From: Acidobacteriota bacterium
GTDB lineage: Bacteria > Acidobacteriota > Terriglobia > Terriglobales > Acidobacteriaceae
Direction of reading: 5' to 3'
Assembly: GCA_021813745.1 (NCBI GenBank)
Contig: JAKAJO010000106.1
Coordinates: forward strand, 62,001-126,000
DNA length: 64,000 nt
The stretch's first letter is position 1. Each line of letters starts with the position of its first letter. The position numbers were made by a program, and so were the translations under genes. Under the pieces are notes generated by a model. That model searched no databases. It was given only the letters and a program-made list of their open reading frames with translations, and was not told the DNA's origin. Shown piece by piece: positions 28,768 to 38,726 of the stretch.

Positions 28768-31353
28768 TTATTGAATCAGCGTGCCCTGCTCGTCATCCTT
28801 CTCTTTGCTCACTTCTTCCGGCGGAATGATGACCGCAGCGGCCACCTTGTCATCCTCATCGAGATTGAGCAGTCGGACGCCCTGCGTGGCGCGACCGGCG
28901 GCCCGGATGCTCTTGGTATCGATGCGGATGATCTTGCCGTACTGACTGATGACCATCAGCTCCGACGAGTCATCGACAAGCTGAATCGTCTTCACCTTGC
29001 CGATGCGCTCCGTGACGGCCATGTTCTTGACGCCCTTGCCGCCGCGTGACTGAAGACGATACTCTTCCACATCCGTGCGCTTGCCGAAGCCGTTTTCCGT
29101 GACAGCAAGAATGCGGTACGCGCCCGGCTCGTGCTCCTTGGGCGTAATGGCCACGCCAACCACGTAGTCATTCTTGCCCAGGTCGATGCCGCGCACGCCG
29201 TAGGCCGGACGGCCCATTGAGCGCACGTCGCACTCGTCAAACCGAATGGCCATGCCGAGATGCGTGGCAAGGAAGACGATCTGCGATCCGTCGGTGATGC
29301 GCGCCTTCACCAGCTCATCTTCGTTGTCGATGCCGATGGCGATGATGCCGCGCGACATGACGTTCGAGAAATCCTTGAGCGGCGTCTTCTTCACCGTACC
29401 GTTGCGCGTGGCAAAGAAGATGTATTTGCCTTCTTCTTCCAGATCGCGCACGGGTAAGATGGCGCAAACATTCTCTCCCGGCTGCAGGCTGAGCAGGCTC
29501 TGGATGCTCTTACCCTTGCCTGCGGCGCTCACGTCGGGAACCTCGTAGACCTTGAGCCAGTACACCCGCCCCGTGTTGGTAAAGCAGAGCAGATAGGCGT
29601 GCGTCGAGTCCACGATGAGTTGCGAAACGAAATCCTCTTCGCGCGTCTTCATGCCGGTGCGGCCTGTGCCGCCGCGGCGCTGCTGGCGATAGATGGAGAT
29701 TGGCGTGCGCTTCAGGTAGCCCTGGTGGCTCACCGTCACCGCAACCTGCTCGTCAGCAATCAGGTCTTCGAGCTGCAACTCGGCAGACTCATCCACGATC
29801 TGCGTGCGGCGGACGTCACCGTACTTATCGCGGACTTCCTCAAGCTCCTTGATGATGACCGAGCGCAGCTTCTTGTCGCTGGCGAGGATCTCTTCGTACT
29901 CGGCAATCTTTTTGCGGATCTCAGCCAGCTCTTTGAGGATCTCATCGACCGAAAGCTGCGTGAGGCGATAGAGCTGTAGTTCGAGGATGGCGTCCACCTG
30001 GCGCAGCGTGAGGCCCTTTTCTTCGTGCGGCAGGCGCTCGCGGTCCAAGTTGATGACAATCTCTTTGCCCTTGCCCCATGCATAAAGGTTCTCGCGAGCT
30101 TCCACGCGGGAGGCTGATGCACGAATGATGCGGATCACATTGTCTAGATTGTCGAGGGCAATCTTGTAGCCCTCGAGGATATGCTCGCGCTCGCGGGCCT
30201 TGCGCAGCAGGAAAACTGTGCGGCGCTGCACCACGTCGATGCGATGATCGATAAAGACGCGAATGGCCTGGTCGAGGCCCAGTTCCTTCGGCTGGCCGTT
30301 CACCACGGCCAGGAAGATCATCGAGAAGCTCTCCTGCATCTGCGTGTGCTTGTAAAGCTGGTTCAGAATAATCTCCGGCTGCGCGCCGCGCTTCAGCTCG
30401 ATGACGATGCGCATGCCGTCGCGATCGCTCTCGTCGCGCACGTCGCCGATGTCATCGACAATCTTCTCGTTCACCAGCTCGGCAATGCGCTCAATCAGCT
30501 TGGACTTGTTCACCTGATACGGGATTTCGGTAACAACCAGCGCCTGTTTTTCCTTGGTCAGATTCTCCGTCGCCACCTTTGCCCGCATGATGAAGCGCCC
30601 GCGGCCTGTCTTGTACGCCTGCGCCACTCCGGCACGGCCATACAAAAAGCCACCAGTGGGGAAGTCGGGGCCCTGCACGTGCTTGAGCACTTCAATCAAA
30701 CCGGCCTTCGGATTCTTCACCAGATCGATGGTGGCGTTCACGACCTCCGTGAGGTTGTGCGGCGGAATGTTCGTCGCCATGCCAACGGCAATACCGTTCG
30801 ACCCGTTCACGATGAGGTTGGGAATGCGCGTGGGTAAAACAGAAGGCTCGAAGGTCGATTCGTCGTAATTCGGTGTGAAATCGACGGTCTCCATCTCGAT
30901 ATCGGCCAGCAGTTCGCCGGCGATCTTCTCCATGCGGCACTCGGTATAGCGCATGGCCGCAGGCGGATCGCCGTCTACGGACCCGAAGTTGCCCTGACCG
31001 TCGATGAGCGGATAACGCAGCGAGAAGGGCTGCGCCATGCGGACCAGCGTGTCGTAAATGGCCGAGTCGCCGTGCGGGTGGTAGACGCCCATCGCCTGAC
31101 CGACAACCTTGGCACACTTGGTGTACTTCTTGTTGTGCTCCAGGCCCATCTCGCTCATGGTGTAGAGCACGCGCCGATGGACAGGCTTCAACCCGTCACG
31201 CGCGTCAGGCAGGGCGCGGCCGATAATCACCGACATCGAGTAGTCGAGATACGACCGGCGCATCTCCTCTTCGATGTTGATGGGAATGAGATTCGTACCG
31301 CCGGGCGGAGTACCGCCGTCAAGAGGAAGCTGAGGGTTCTTGTCGTCTGCCAT
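28768..31353 (-). CDS. gyrA: DNA gyrase subunit A
   Basis: 861 residues from ATG 31353 ([10 protein letters not shown]). Breakage-reunion subunit of gyrase. The active-site Tyr is in [10 protein letters not shown]; the quinolone-determining region reads [15 protein letters not shown] with the wild-type Ser and Asp. The C-terminal beta-pinwheel starts with a GyrA box QRRGGTG, where the usual basic sixth residue is Thr. Length matches the family. Stands alone, without gyrB, behind an AT-rich 200-bp intergenic region. Confidence 0.97.
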   Translation of the reverse strand: MADDKNPQLPLDGGTPPGGTNLIPINIEEEMRRSYLDYSMSVIIGRALPDARDGLKPVHRRVLYTMSEMGLEHNKKYTKCAKVVGQAMGVYHPHGDSAIYDTLVRMAQPFSLRYPLIDGQGNFGSVDGDPPAAMRYTECRMEKIAGELLADIEMETVDFTPNYDESTFEPSVLPTRIPNLIVNGSNGIAVGMATNIPPHNLTEVVNATIDLVKNPKAGLIEVLKHVQGPDFPTGGFLYGRAGVAQAYKTGRGRFIMRAKVATENLTKEKQALVVTEIPYQVNKSKLIERIAELVNEKIVDDIGDVRDESDRDGMRIVIELKRGAQPEIILNQLYKHTQMQESFSMIFLAVVNGQPKELGLDQAIRVFIDHRIDVVQRRTVFLLRKAREREHILEGYKIALDNLDNVIRIIRASASRVEARENLYAWGKGKEIVINLDRERLPHEEKGLTLRQVDAILELQLYRLTQLSVDEILKELAEIRKKIAEYEEILASDKKLRSVIIKELEEVRDKYGDVRRTQIVDESAELQLEDLIADEQVAVTVSHQGYLKRTPISIYRQQRRGGTGRTGMKTREEDFVSQLIVDSTHAYLLCFTNTGRVYWLKVYEVPDVSAAGKGKSIQSLLSLQPGENVCAILPVRDLEEEGKYIFFATRNGTVKKTPLKDFSNVMSRGIIAIGIDNEDELVKARITDGSQIVFLATHLGMAIRFDECDVRSMGRPAYGVRGIDLGKNDYVVGVAITPKEHEPGAYRILAVTENGFGKRTDVEEYRLQSRGGKGVKNMAVTERIGKVKTIQLVDDSSELMVISQYGKIIRIDTKSIRAAGRATQGVRLLNLDEDDKVAAAVIIPPEEVSKEKDDEQGTLIQ

Positions 31354-31429
31354 AGGTTTTTCGGGCCCGCGGAAAGGCGGCAAAAGGAATCCGGAGAAAG
31401 CAGGGCCGGGCTCCGTGGGCTATAGATCT

Positions 31430-31458
31430 ATCTTACGCCTCAAAGTGGCATTCAGCAA
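31430..31458 (-). promoter_or_regulatory. candidate gyrA promoter
   Basis: Minus strand TTGCTG (31458-31453), 17-bp spacer, TAAGAT (31435-31430), about 75 bp before the gyrA ATG. An AT-rich patch (31470-31505) lies just upstream, as expected for supercoiling-sensitive gyrase promoters. Confidence 0.35.
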
Positions 31459-31557
31459 GGCGCGAATGGCAATATAAGTCTTTTATTTTCATTAAATTAT
31501 CTACACTAGAAGACGGCAGGAAACCTGATCTCGGTGCGCGCGTTCTGCAGGGCGGCA

Positions 31558-32778
31558 CTATTGGAGCAAACCAGGCAAGCTCAGCAGACAGAAAACGGCT
31601 TGCAACCCGACCAGAGCCGCGCCCGCACCAAGGGCCATTCGGCTGCGCGGGCTCTCATACGCGTCGGCAAACGCCCCGCCAATGAAGGTGAGAAGAAACG
31701 GCACCGCCCATAGCCAGGGTGTCCCGGGCGCGCCGGTCATCACCAGCACAGAAAGCACGACAGCGCACAACAGCGGTGCGGTATTGCCAAAGTAGCGGGT
31801 TCGCGGGACGCCAAGATAGAGTACCCAAGCTGCAGCGGTTGCCACCGAGACGCCGGCGTTCCGCAGGCTCAGAAAGTAACGATGGGCGGGGTCCGTCGAA
31901 AACCACAGGAACCCCGCGCTGGAACGGAAGATGTAGCTGAAGGCATCGCCTGAGAAGCCGTAGCAGGCAAAAACAATCAACAGCGCGCCCAGGCTGGCCG
32001 CCAGCACCACCGGCAAGACCTGGCTCCGCCTTCCTTCCGCCACCCAGAGCATCAGCGCCAACCCCAGCAGCGCCGCTAAGGGCAAGGCGGCAATGTGAGC
32101 GGCGGCGGCCAGGCCAAGCGCGGCTGTCAGCAGCAGCATGCGTGGCCTCCATCGCTTGCGTGGACCCTGCATGGCGTGCGCCACGCCGATGCAGGTATAG
32201 ACCGCGGCATAGACTCCCAGCGCGGCAAAAATCTCTGGACTTGGCTGCACGCATGCCTGGAGGATTGGGGGTGAGAAACAGTACAAGGCAAGCGCCGTGT
32301 AGCCACCCAGGTTGCCATAGAGCCGTCTTGTCACCCACCACAGCCCGCCGCCCAGCACGCACCCACCCAGCAGAAACGGCAGGCGAAGCAGCAGCAGAAC
32401 ATGCGTGAGTTGATGCCGCATCTCCCAGGTGCTGATCGGAGCTGGGCCCGCAATCTGCACGACGCGGTCCTCTGGCTTCCGGAAGTGGTCCAACCCGCGT
32501 TCCAGCAGGATATCGAGCGTGAGAGGCAGCCCGGCCGCGCGATAGGCGGCGATGCCGTCCCGGATATTGCCGCAACTGGTGTAGTACCCGGCCAGGGGCG
32601 AGGGCTTTTCCCATGTCTCGCGACCGCAGCGCGCATATTGGTAATCGCGATCCGAGAGGGTCTGCTGGCTGCTGACCCAGAGGCCCTGCGCCAGAAAGAG
32701 CAAAAGGAGCGCCGCGGCGATACGCTGCGGGCGACTAAATCGAAAGCGGCGAAGGAGTCCGAACCGGTGGGTCATCAC
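31558..32778 (-). CDS. multi-pass membrane protein, possible GT-C glycosyltransferase
   Basis: 406 residues, about nine transmembrane helices spread over the whole length. The first outer loop (SDRDYQYARCGRETWEKPSPLAGYYTSCGNIRDG) contains an acidic pair and two Cys, and the long loop ends PAPISTWEMRHQLTHVLLLLRLPF. This resembles the GT-C layout of polyprenyl-sugar transferases, but the HPPL-type motif is absent and I cannot name a family. Length is short for GT39. Upstream of gyrA on the same strand, 200 bp away. Confidence 0.5.
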   Translation of the reverse strand: MMTHRFGLLRRFRFSRPQRIAAALLLLFLAQGLWVSSQQTLSDRDYQYARCGRETWEKPSPLAGYYTSCGNIRDGIAAYRAAGLPLTLDILLERGLDHFRKPEDRVVQIAGPAPISTWEMRHQLTHVLLLLRLPFLLGGCVLGGGLWWVTRRLYGNLGGYTALALYCFSPPILQACVQPSPEIFAALGVYAAVYTCIGVAHAMQGPRKRWRPRMLLLTAALGLAAAAHIAALPLAALLGLALMLWVAEGRRSQVLPVVLAASLGALLIVFACYGFSGDAFSYIFRSSAGFLWFSTDPAHRYFLSLRNAGVSVATAAAWVLYLGVPRTRYFGNTAPLLCAVVLSVLVMTGAPGTPWLWAVPFLLTFIGGAFADAYESPRSRMALGAGAALVGLQAVFCLLSLPGLLQ

Positions 32779-32868
32779 GATGAGAGCGGGCTGCTCTCAG
32801 TCTAAATCGCGAGAGGCGGGGCCCGCGATCAATGTGAAGTCTCAAGTTTTGCGATGCGCGGAATCAGA

Positions 32869-32893
32869 AAGGCCGCTCGCGAGGAGCGGCCTT
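32869..32893 (-). terminator. terminator of the Ig-like lipoprotein gene
   Basis: AAGGCCGCTC / GAGCGGCCTT, perfect 10-bp stem with a 5-nt loop, 17 bp beyond the stop codon. A short T-stretch follows on the minus strand. Confidence 0.7.
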
Positions 32894-32909
32894 GCCTGCG
32901 ATGCCTTGA

Positions 32910-33587
32910 CTATTGAACGGTGAGGAGAGTAGTGCCCATGGCCTGGACACCGTCCGAATTGGTGTAAGTGGCAGTGATTGTTGTCGATCCTGTGGCAACC
33001 GCGGTGGCAACTCCTGTGTTTGGATTGATGCTGGCAACCGCAGGATTGCTCGAAGTCCAGATCGAAGCTGTTGTCACACTCACCGTGGTCCCTGTGCCTC
33101 GTGTTCCCGTCGCTACAAACGCGACCGTCTGGCCAACCGCCGTGAGGGTTGGGTTAGCAGGAGTGAGGGTGATAGAGACAACATCGTTCGTGCTGGTGTT
33201 GTTGTATTGCTCGACGTTGAAGGTCGCGGTGCCCATGATATCGCCGTGGAACCCCGGCGCACTTGCTGTAATCACTGTCGATCCATATGTTTGGCAGGTG
33301 ACCGTGGCAGCCCCGGAGCTTGAGATGGATACCATGGTCGGAGTAAGGGACGCCCATGTGACCTGGTTGGTGATGTCGTGAGTGATCGGCGCGTGGCCTG
33401 GGCTGGTGTAATTTCCAATCGCAATAAAATTCGTGGTGACCTGGGGACTACCACAAGGCGCCAGAACCGCTGTATAGGACGAGGGGGTAACGGTGATCGA
33501 TGTAAGCGAAGGCGAGAAATTGCAACTTGTGAATGGAATCACAAGTCCGGAAAGCAGTAACACGCCCAAGAACGAACGATGCTGCAT
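32910..33587 (-). CDS. putative lipoprotein with bacterial Ig-like (BIG2) domain
   Basis: 225 residues from ATG 33587 (GGAG 7 bp upstream). The N-terminus RSFLGVLLLSGLVIPFTSC is a lipoprotein-like signal with Cys as the likely lipidation site. The mature part is Thr/Ser-rich beta sequence. Its C-terminal ~90 residues (SITLTPANPTLTAVGQTVAF, SSNPAVASINPNTGVATAVATGSTTITATY) are a clear BIG2 domain, and the preceding ~100 residues look like a diverged second copy. Probably an outer-surface adhesion or structural protein; function unknown. Confidence 0.8.
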   Translation of the reverse strand: MQHRSFLGVLLLSGLVIPFTSCNFSPSLTSITVTPSSYTAVLAPCGSPQVTTNFIAIGNYTSPGHAPITHDITNQVTWASLTPTMVSISSSGAATVTCQTYGSTVITASAPGFHGDIMGTATFNVEQYNNTSTNDVVSITLTPANPTLTAVGQTVAFVATGTRGTGTTVSVTTASIWTSSNPAVASINPNTGVATAVATGSTTITATYTNSDGVQAMGTTLLTVQ

Positions 33588-34058
33588 GATGGTCTCCCGG
33601 CGTTCACGCCGCGGTGTACTGATGTAGCTCACAGCGCGGCTCAAGATTCAATGGGTTGGCTGGCAATCCAATGCTCACCGTAACAGTCGTGATGGATGCC
33701 AGTCCTCCAGTGTTGTAGCCCCGGGCACAAGGGGCCTTGCAAATATAAGCGATCTAAAGCGATGCAACAGGAACGCCGAATAGAGGGTGAAGCTCTCCGC
33801 CGGTCGAACCTGAAGTTCTTCCAATGAGGCTGCGCAATCATACGGTAAGAAAAAGAGCCGAATCAATAGAAAACTGGGGCGGGAGTGACTGATTCGTTAC
33901 GCGCGTAACATATGGAAGCATCCGAGGTTATGAGGAATTGGATGCGGATTTTGCCCACGACTAGGCTGGATGCGGCTTCCTCGTTTGGGGCGGGATTGGT
34001 GTGAAAAGCAGGTGCCGTTTTGCCGCTTCGGGCCGTAGCGTCTACACTCTCGTTGACG
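33588..34058. other. intergenic region with palindrome, no gene seen
   Basis: 471 bp between the divergent lipoprotein gene and ruvB. Short frames here have no ribosome-binding sites or recognisable sequence. The only notable structure is the palindrome at 33896-33909. Confidence 0.6.
33896..33909. promoter_or_regulatory. 14-bp perfect palindrome
   Basis: GTTACGCGCGTAAC reads identically on both strands and lies about 150 bp before ruvB. Looks like a dimeric regulator site; the binding protein is unknown. It is not a LexA box of a type I recognise. Confidence 0.35.
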
Positions 34059-35096
34059 ATGATTCGCGCGGGAGACGACACTCCGGAACGACTGGTCAGC
34101 GCCTCGCGCGCCGACGAGGAACAGAACTTCGAGCTCAAACTGCGCCCCCGCTGGCTGCGCGAATTCATCGGCCAGTCCAAAGCCAAGGAGCAGTTGGCCA
34201 TCGCGCTGGAAGCGGCCAAGTCGCGCGGTGAGGCGCTAGACCATGTTCTGCTGTTTGGCCCGCCGGGACTGGGCAAAACGACCCTCGCCACCATCATCGC
34301 CAACGAGCTCGACGTGGGCTTTCAGCAGACCTCCGGCCCGGCGCTGCAAATTCAGGGTGATCTGACAGCTATCCTAACCAATCTGCGTGAACGCCAGGTG
34401 CTCTTCCTCGACGAAATCCACCGCATGCAGCCGGTGCTCGAAGAGAAGCTCTACACCGCTCTCGAAGACTATAAGCTCGACATCATCATCGGGCAGGGTC
34501 CGGCCGCGCGCACGCACGTCATGGAGATCCGGCCTTTCACCTTTGTGGGCGCTACCACGCGTCCCGGCCTGCTCAGCTCGCCTCTGCGTTCGCGCTTCGG
34601 CATCCTGCTGCGACTCGAGTTCTACACTGAAGACGAGCTACGCGTGATCGTTGAACGCTCTGCGGAAGTAATCGGTGTTCCGATCGATCCGGACGGCGCG
34701 GCGGAGATTGCCCTGCGTGCTCGCGGCACGCCACGCATCGCCAACCGCCTGCTGCGTCGCGTGCGCGACTATGCTCAAGTGCGCGGTACCGGCACGATTG
34801 ACCGCCCCACCGCCAATGCCGCGCTCACCATGTTGGAAGTCGATGCGCACGGCTTTGACGAAATCGATCGCCGCCTGCTGCTGACGATTATTCAGAAGTA
34901 CGACGGCGGCCCAGTCGGCTTGGGCACATTGGCCGCAACACTGGCCGAAGAAGAAGATGCGCTCGAAGAGGTCTACGAGCCCTTCCTCATCCAGATCGGT
35001 TTTTTAGACCGCACGCCGCGCGGTCGTGTGGCAACGCGCCTGGCCTACGAGCACTTCGGCCTCGCCATGCCGGGCCGCCAGCCGGGCTTGTTTTAA
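34059..35096 (+). CDS. ruvB: Holliday junction branch-migration helicase RuvB
   Basis: 345 residues from ATG 34059 ([15 protein letters not shown]); TTG 34053 is an alternative. AAA+ hexameric motor that drives branch migration with RuvA. Walker [10 protein letters not shown], Walker B FLDEIHR, sensor [10 protein letters not shown] and arginine-finger SPLRSRFG are all present. The C-terminal winged helix ends with [17 protein letters not shown]. ruvA and ruvC are not adjacent. Confidence 0.97.
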   Translation: MIRAGDDTPERLVSASRADEEQNFELKLRPRWLREFIGQSKAKEQLAIALEAAKSRGEALDHVLLFGPPGLGKTTLATIIANELDVGFQQTSGPALQIQGDLTAILTNLRERQVLFLDEIHRMQPVLEEKLYTALEDYKLDIIIGQGPAARTHVMEIRPFTFVGATTRPGLLSSPLRSRFGILLRLEFYTEDELRVIVERSAEVIGVPIDPDGAAEIALRARGTPRIANRLLRRVRDYAQVRGTGTIDRPTANAALTMLEVDAHGFDEIDRRLLLTIIQKYDGGPVGLGTLAATLAEEEDALEEVYEPFLIQIGFLDRTPRGRVATRLAYEHFGLAMPGRQPGLF

Positions 35097-35139
35097 CTGC
35101 GCCGCCGCGCGGCGAGCTGTGCAGAAGGGAGAAGAAACC

Positions 35140-35703
35140 ATGGCATTGACCGAATCATCGATGCTTGCGCTTGGAACCGAGGCGCCCGATTTTGCGTTGC
35201 CCGACGTCGTCACGGGCAAGACCGTACATCGCAATGACTTTCAGGGTGCGAAGGCGATGCTGGTGATGTTCATCTGCACGCACTGCCCCTATGTAAAGCA
35301 CATCGAAAAGGGCCTGGCACAGCTCGGACGTGATTACAAAGATAAGCCGCTGGCTATTGTCGCCATCAGCAGCAATGATGCCGTCGCATATCCTGACGAC
35401 GCCCCGGCGGGCCTGAAGAAGCAGGCTCAGACATGCGGCTTTACCTTTCCTTATCTGTACGACGAGTCGCAGGATGTGGCGCGCGCCTACAAGGCCGCCT
35501 GCACGCCCGACATCTATCTGTTCGACAGTGCCCGCAAGCTTGTTTATCGCGGCCAGTTTGACCGCAGCCGCCCTGGCAATGGCGTGCCCGTCACAGGCGA
35601 AGACCTGCGGGCCGCGCTGGACGCCGCGCTCGCCGGCAAGCCGCAAGCTGCCGTGCAGCAGCCCTCCATCGGCTGCAACATCAAATGGAAGGCAACGCGC
35701 TGA
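35140..35703 (+). CDS. thioredoxin-fold peroxiredoxin-like protein (AhpC/TSA)
   Basis: 187 residues from ATG 35140 (GGGAGAAG upstream). Thioredoxin fold with LGTEAPDFALPDVVTGKTV at the start and MFICTHCPYVKHI in place of the thioredoxin active site, giving a C-T-H-C pair. AACTPDIYLFD is the cis-Pro segment. This subfamily (thiol-disulfide/AhpC-TSA related) is common next to unrelated metabolic genes and may reduce peroxides or disulfides; no signal peptide is visible, so it is cytosolic. 44 bp after ruvB. Confidence 0.85.
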   Translation: MALTESSMLALGTEAPDFALPDVVTGKTVHRNDFQGAKAMLVMFICTHCPYVKHIEKGLAQLGRDYKDKPLAIVAISSNDAVAYPDDAPAGLKKQAQTCGFTFPYLYDESQDVARAYKAACTPDIYLFDSARKLVYRGQFDRSRPGNGVPVTGEDLRAALDAALAGKPQAAVQQPSIGCNIKWKATR

Positions 35704-35738
35704 AACAAACCGCACGCAATCCAGGAGATTTCGCTGCT

Positions 35739-36854
35739 GTGACCGATTTTCCGCACGCTATGCTCCGCGAGATTTATGAGCAGCCCATGGCTATGCGGCG
35801 TACGCTCGACCTCTACCTCAAGGGCGACATATTCAACGCCGCTGCCTTTGCGCCACTTTCAAGTTGGCTCAATCCACGCGGAGAGGTACTGATTGCCGCC
35901 AGCGGATCCAGCCGCCACGCGGGCCTCGCAGCCGAAATCATCCTTGAAGATCTCTGCGGGCTCGCCGTCGACGTGGAATACGCCAGCGAATACGCATCGA
36001 GGACCGCCCCTAACCCGCGGCAACCATCGGTTCTCGTCATCTCGCAATCGGGCGAGACCAGCGACACCCTCGCCGCGCTTCGCTACGCCAACAAGAGTGG
36101 CGAGAAGACTCTCGCCATCGCCAACGTACCGGGGAGCACCATGCTGCGCGAGGCAAGCGCCGCCATGCCCCTTGGCGCAGGACCGGAGCTCGCAATCCCG
36201 GCTACCAAGAGCTTTACCTGTCAGTTGATTGCACTCTACCTGCTTGCATTGTATGAAGCGCAGCAACTCCGGACGCTGGATGCCAGCGAGGTCACGCGCA
36301 GAATCCGTGAATTGAGGGTACTGCCATCACACATCGAGAAGCATCTCGACGCCTGGCGCACGCAGACCGCTTCGCTTGCGCACCGATACCGCGATGCCGC
36401 CAGCTTCCTTTATCTCGGCCGGGGCGTCCACTACGCCCTTGCGCGCGAAGGTGCGCTCAAAATGAAGGAGTCGTCGTATGTGCAGGCTGAAGGCTATCCG
36501 GCGGGCGAACTGAAGCATGGTCCGAATGCATTGGTCAGCGCAAGCGTTCCACTCATCGTTCTTGCCACGTTCGACCCATCCAGTGCAGAGTCACGCGAGC
36601 GATACGCCAAGACGCTTCACCTTCTTGCCGATATGAAGGCCCAGGACGCACGAATTCTCTGCATTGCCAATGCGGGCGACCATGACGTCGCAGCCCTCGC
36701 CGCGGACTGTCTCTATGTCGAGCCGGTCTCGGAACACCTTCTGCCCATCGAAGAAGTGATTCCTCTGCAGCTTTTCAGTTATGCCATGGCCATCGAGCGT
36801 GGCGTTGACGTCGACCATCCACGGCATCTCTCCAAAGCTGTAATTGAAAAGTAG
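35739..36854 (+). CDS. SIS-domain sugar isomerase, GlmS-like without glutaminase
   Basis: 371 residues from GTG 35739 (AGGAG upstream); an ATG at 35685 overlapping the preceding gene is possible. Two SIS domains as in the isomerase half of GlmS: SGSSRHAGLAAE, ISQSGETSDTLAAL, then GVHYALAREGALKMKESSYVQAEGYPAGELKHGPNALV and the C-terminal HPRHLSKAVIEK. The N-terminal glutamine amidotransferase domain of GlmS (N-terminal Cys) is absent. Such stand-alone proteins act as glucosamine-6-phosphate deaminases (NagB-II) or other aldose-ketose isomerases. It converges on an MFS sugar porter, consistent with sugar use. Confidence 0.83.
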   Translation: MTDFPHAMLREIYEQPMAMRRTLDLYLKGDIFNAAAFAPLSSWLNPRGEVLIAASGSSRHAGLAAEIILEDLCGLAVDVEYASEYASRTAPNPRQPSVLVISQSGETSDTLAALRYANKSGEKTLAIANVPGSTMLREASAAMPLGAGPELAIPATKSFTCQLIALYLLALYEAQQLRTLDASEVTRRIRELRVLPSHIEKHLDAWRTQTASLAHRYRDAASFLYLGRGVHYALAREGALKMKESSYVQAEGYPAGELKHGPNALVSASVPLIVLATFDPSSAESRERYAKTLHLLADMKAQDARILCIANAGDHDVAALAADCLYVEPVSEHLLPIEEVIPLQLFSYAMAIERGVDVDHPRHLSKAVIEK

Positions 36855-36859
36855 GCTGC

Positions 36860-38644
36860 TTACACGCGAGCTGCAAAGTGCGCTTCAATCTCCTCGAGCG
36901 TCTTGCCCTTCGTCTCCGGTAGGAAGAACTTCGCAGTCAGGAAATACACCACCGTGAATCCGGCGAAGAGAAAGAAGATCGACGAGTAGCCATACTTGCT
37001 CACGAAGGGCAGGAAAATTGCAGCCAAGGTCGTCGAGACAAGCTGGTTGATCACCAGAGCAATGCTCATGCCATTGGAACGGATACGGGTGGGCATCAGT
37101 TCAGAAAGTGCGAGCCATACGCATACGCCCGGTCCCATTGCATAGAATCCCATGAACAGATAGAGGCCAAGTGCGATCAGCCAGCCGTGGCTCACTTCCG
37201 GAATCGGCCCCAGAATCGCCTTTTCAATCCGCAGTGGCGCATCCATGGCAGCTCCAAAATTCCCAAATGGATTTTTGAAAAGTGCTTCGACGCGGTTTGC
37301 GGGCAGGCAGTTGGCCCGGTCCACAACAAGCGGTGCGGCTGCCGGGTCGTCCGAGCGTACAAAGCTTGTCGCCGCTGTGAAGTCACCACAGGAATAGATG
37401 ATGGCCAGCGTAACCCGGCCTGGATCCATCCTGCCGGCAGCGCCGTTTTCAACAAGCAATTCCTCTGCAACTGCCGGAGTGAAATGAAGCATCAATTGGC
37501 GCCCTGTAGTCAATTTCTGCTGCACGGCAGAGCGCGCATTCACGCTGCGTGCTTCAGTCCGCAGAAAGCCAATGCCCACAGCCAACAGCGAAACAATGAT
37601 GCCGCTGGTTCCCACAATCAGCAGAGACCGGCGTCCGATGCGGTCCACCAGCGTCATGCCCACGATGGTCATCAGGAAGTTCACAACCGTGAAGACGACG
37701 TACCCCCAATGCGCAGCGAGGTCCGAAAGGCCGCTCTGGATCAGGATGCCCGTGTTGTAGCCAATGATCGAGTTGACGCCCGTAGCCGTATTACAGAAGA
37801 GAATGACGCAAGCAAGCAAAAATGGCAGGAGATACTTGCGCTGCAGAATAGGGTCGCGAGCATGCGTGCCCAGTGCGGTTGCGCGGCCCGTCTGTGCCAT
37901 TTCATTGAATTCCCGCTGCGCCTGGTCCGGCGTGCGTGACCGCAGCAGTGCAACTCGCGCTGGCTCGGTCTTACCCTTGCGATAGAGCCAGCGTGGCGAC
38001 TCCGTGACGCGCAGGCTGCCCAGCACGAATACCACGCCTGGCGGCAGCGACACCCAAAAGATGCTGCGCCACGCCTGATCCTTGAAGGCAAATAAAGCCG
38101 TGGCTCCGGCTGTTTGCGCCACCGCCTCGACGCGATAGCTGAAGTACATGCCCACCAGTGCGGCTGCGACAATGCCAAGCGTCAGCAGCCACTGAAAGAC
38201 CGCCGTGCCCTTGCCTCGATGGGCAGCGGCAAGGCACTCGGCGAGATACAGCGGCACCACCACGCCAATCAGCCCGCCACTCGTGCCCTGAAGCAGACGT
38301 CCGAAGAAAAGCGGTGCGTACCCGTGTGATAGCGCGATCACCGGGATGCTGACGATGAAGGCTACTCCGCTGAGCACCATCAACGGCTTTCGGCCCATCC
38401 AGTCCGCCAGCAGACCCGCGAAGAGCGTGGAAAGCACACTGCCCAGCAGCACCGCCGCCACAATCACCGAAAGCTGCGCGGCGGTTAGACGCGAGGTCGC
38501 TTCAAGATACGGCAATGCGCCGCCAATAATGCCCACATCGATGCCGTAAAGCAGGCCACCCAGTCCGGCCACAAAAAGGAGAAAACGATTGTAGCCACGC
38601 AGACGCGCGGAGGAATCGGCATCACGAGGCTGAGCTGCATTCAT
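36860..38644 (-). CDS. MFS sugar porter with an enlarged loop
   Basis: 594 residues from ATG 38644 (38662 and 38674 are upstream options). Twelve-helix sugar-porter family symporter: GGLLYGIDVGIIGGALPYL in TM1, DWMGRKPLM in loop 2-3, GRLLQGTSGG and VPLYLAECLAAAHRG, DRIGRRSLLI in loop 8-9 and PETKGKTLEEIE at the end. About 110 hydrophilic residues, with two Cys, are inserted between predicted TM9 and TM10 (nt ~37190-37530); ordinary family members have a short loop there. Convergent with the isomerase gene, 5 bp apart. Confidence 0.9.
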   Translation of the reverse strand: MNAAQPRDADSSARLRGYNRFLLFVAGLGGLLYGIDVGIIGGALPYLEATSRLTAAQLSVIVAAVLLGSVLSTLFAGLLADWMGRKPLMVLSGVAFIVSIPVIALSHGYAPLFFGRLLQGTSGGLIGVVVPLYLAECLAAAHRGKGTAVFQWLLTLGIVAAALVGMYFSYRVEAVAQTAGATALFAFKDQAWRSIFWVSLPPGVVFVLGSLRVTESPRWLYRKGKTEPARVALLRSRTPDQAQREFNEMAQTGRATALGTHARDPILQRKYLLPFLLACVILFCNTATGVNSIIGYNTGILIQSGLSDLAAHWGYVVFTVVNFLMTIVGMTLVDRIGRRSLLIVGTSGIIVSLLAVGIGFLRTEARSVNARSAVQQKLTTGRQLMLHFTPAVAEELLVENGAAGRMDPGRVTLAIIYSCGDFTAATSFVRSDDPAAAPLVVDRANCLPANRVEALFKNPFGNFGAAMDAPLRIEKAILGPIPEVSHGWLIALGLYLFMGFYAMGPGVCVWLALSELMPTRIRSNGMSIALVINQLVSTTLAAIFLPFVSKYGYSSIFFLFAGFTVVYFLTAKFFLPETKGKTLEEIEAHFAARV

Positions 38645-38726
38645 CACCCTGCGTCTCTCCATAGTTGTAGGCAAGAATACGTCATGAGCCCTCCTCGCCG
38701 AACCGCTCCGTTAGACTGGGAGGGCG

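Noticed and set aside
33641..33866. Short minus-strand frames upstream of the Ig-like lipoprotein
   Set aside because: They are 63-66 codons long with no RBS, signal peptide or similarity to anything known; the region is better read as intergenic.
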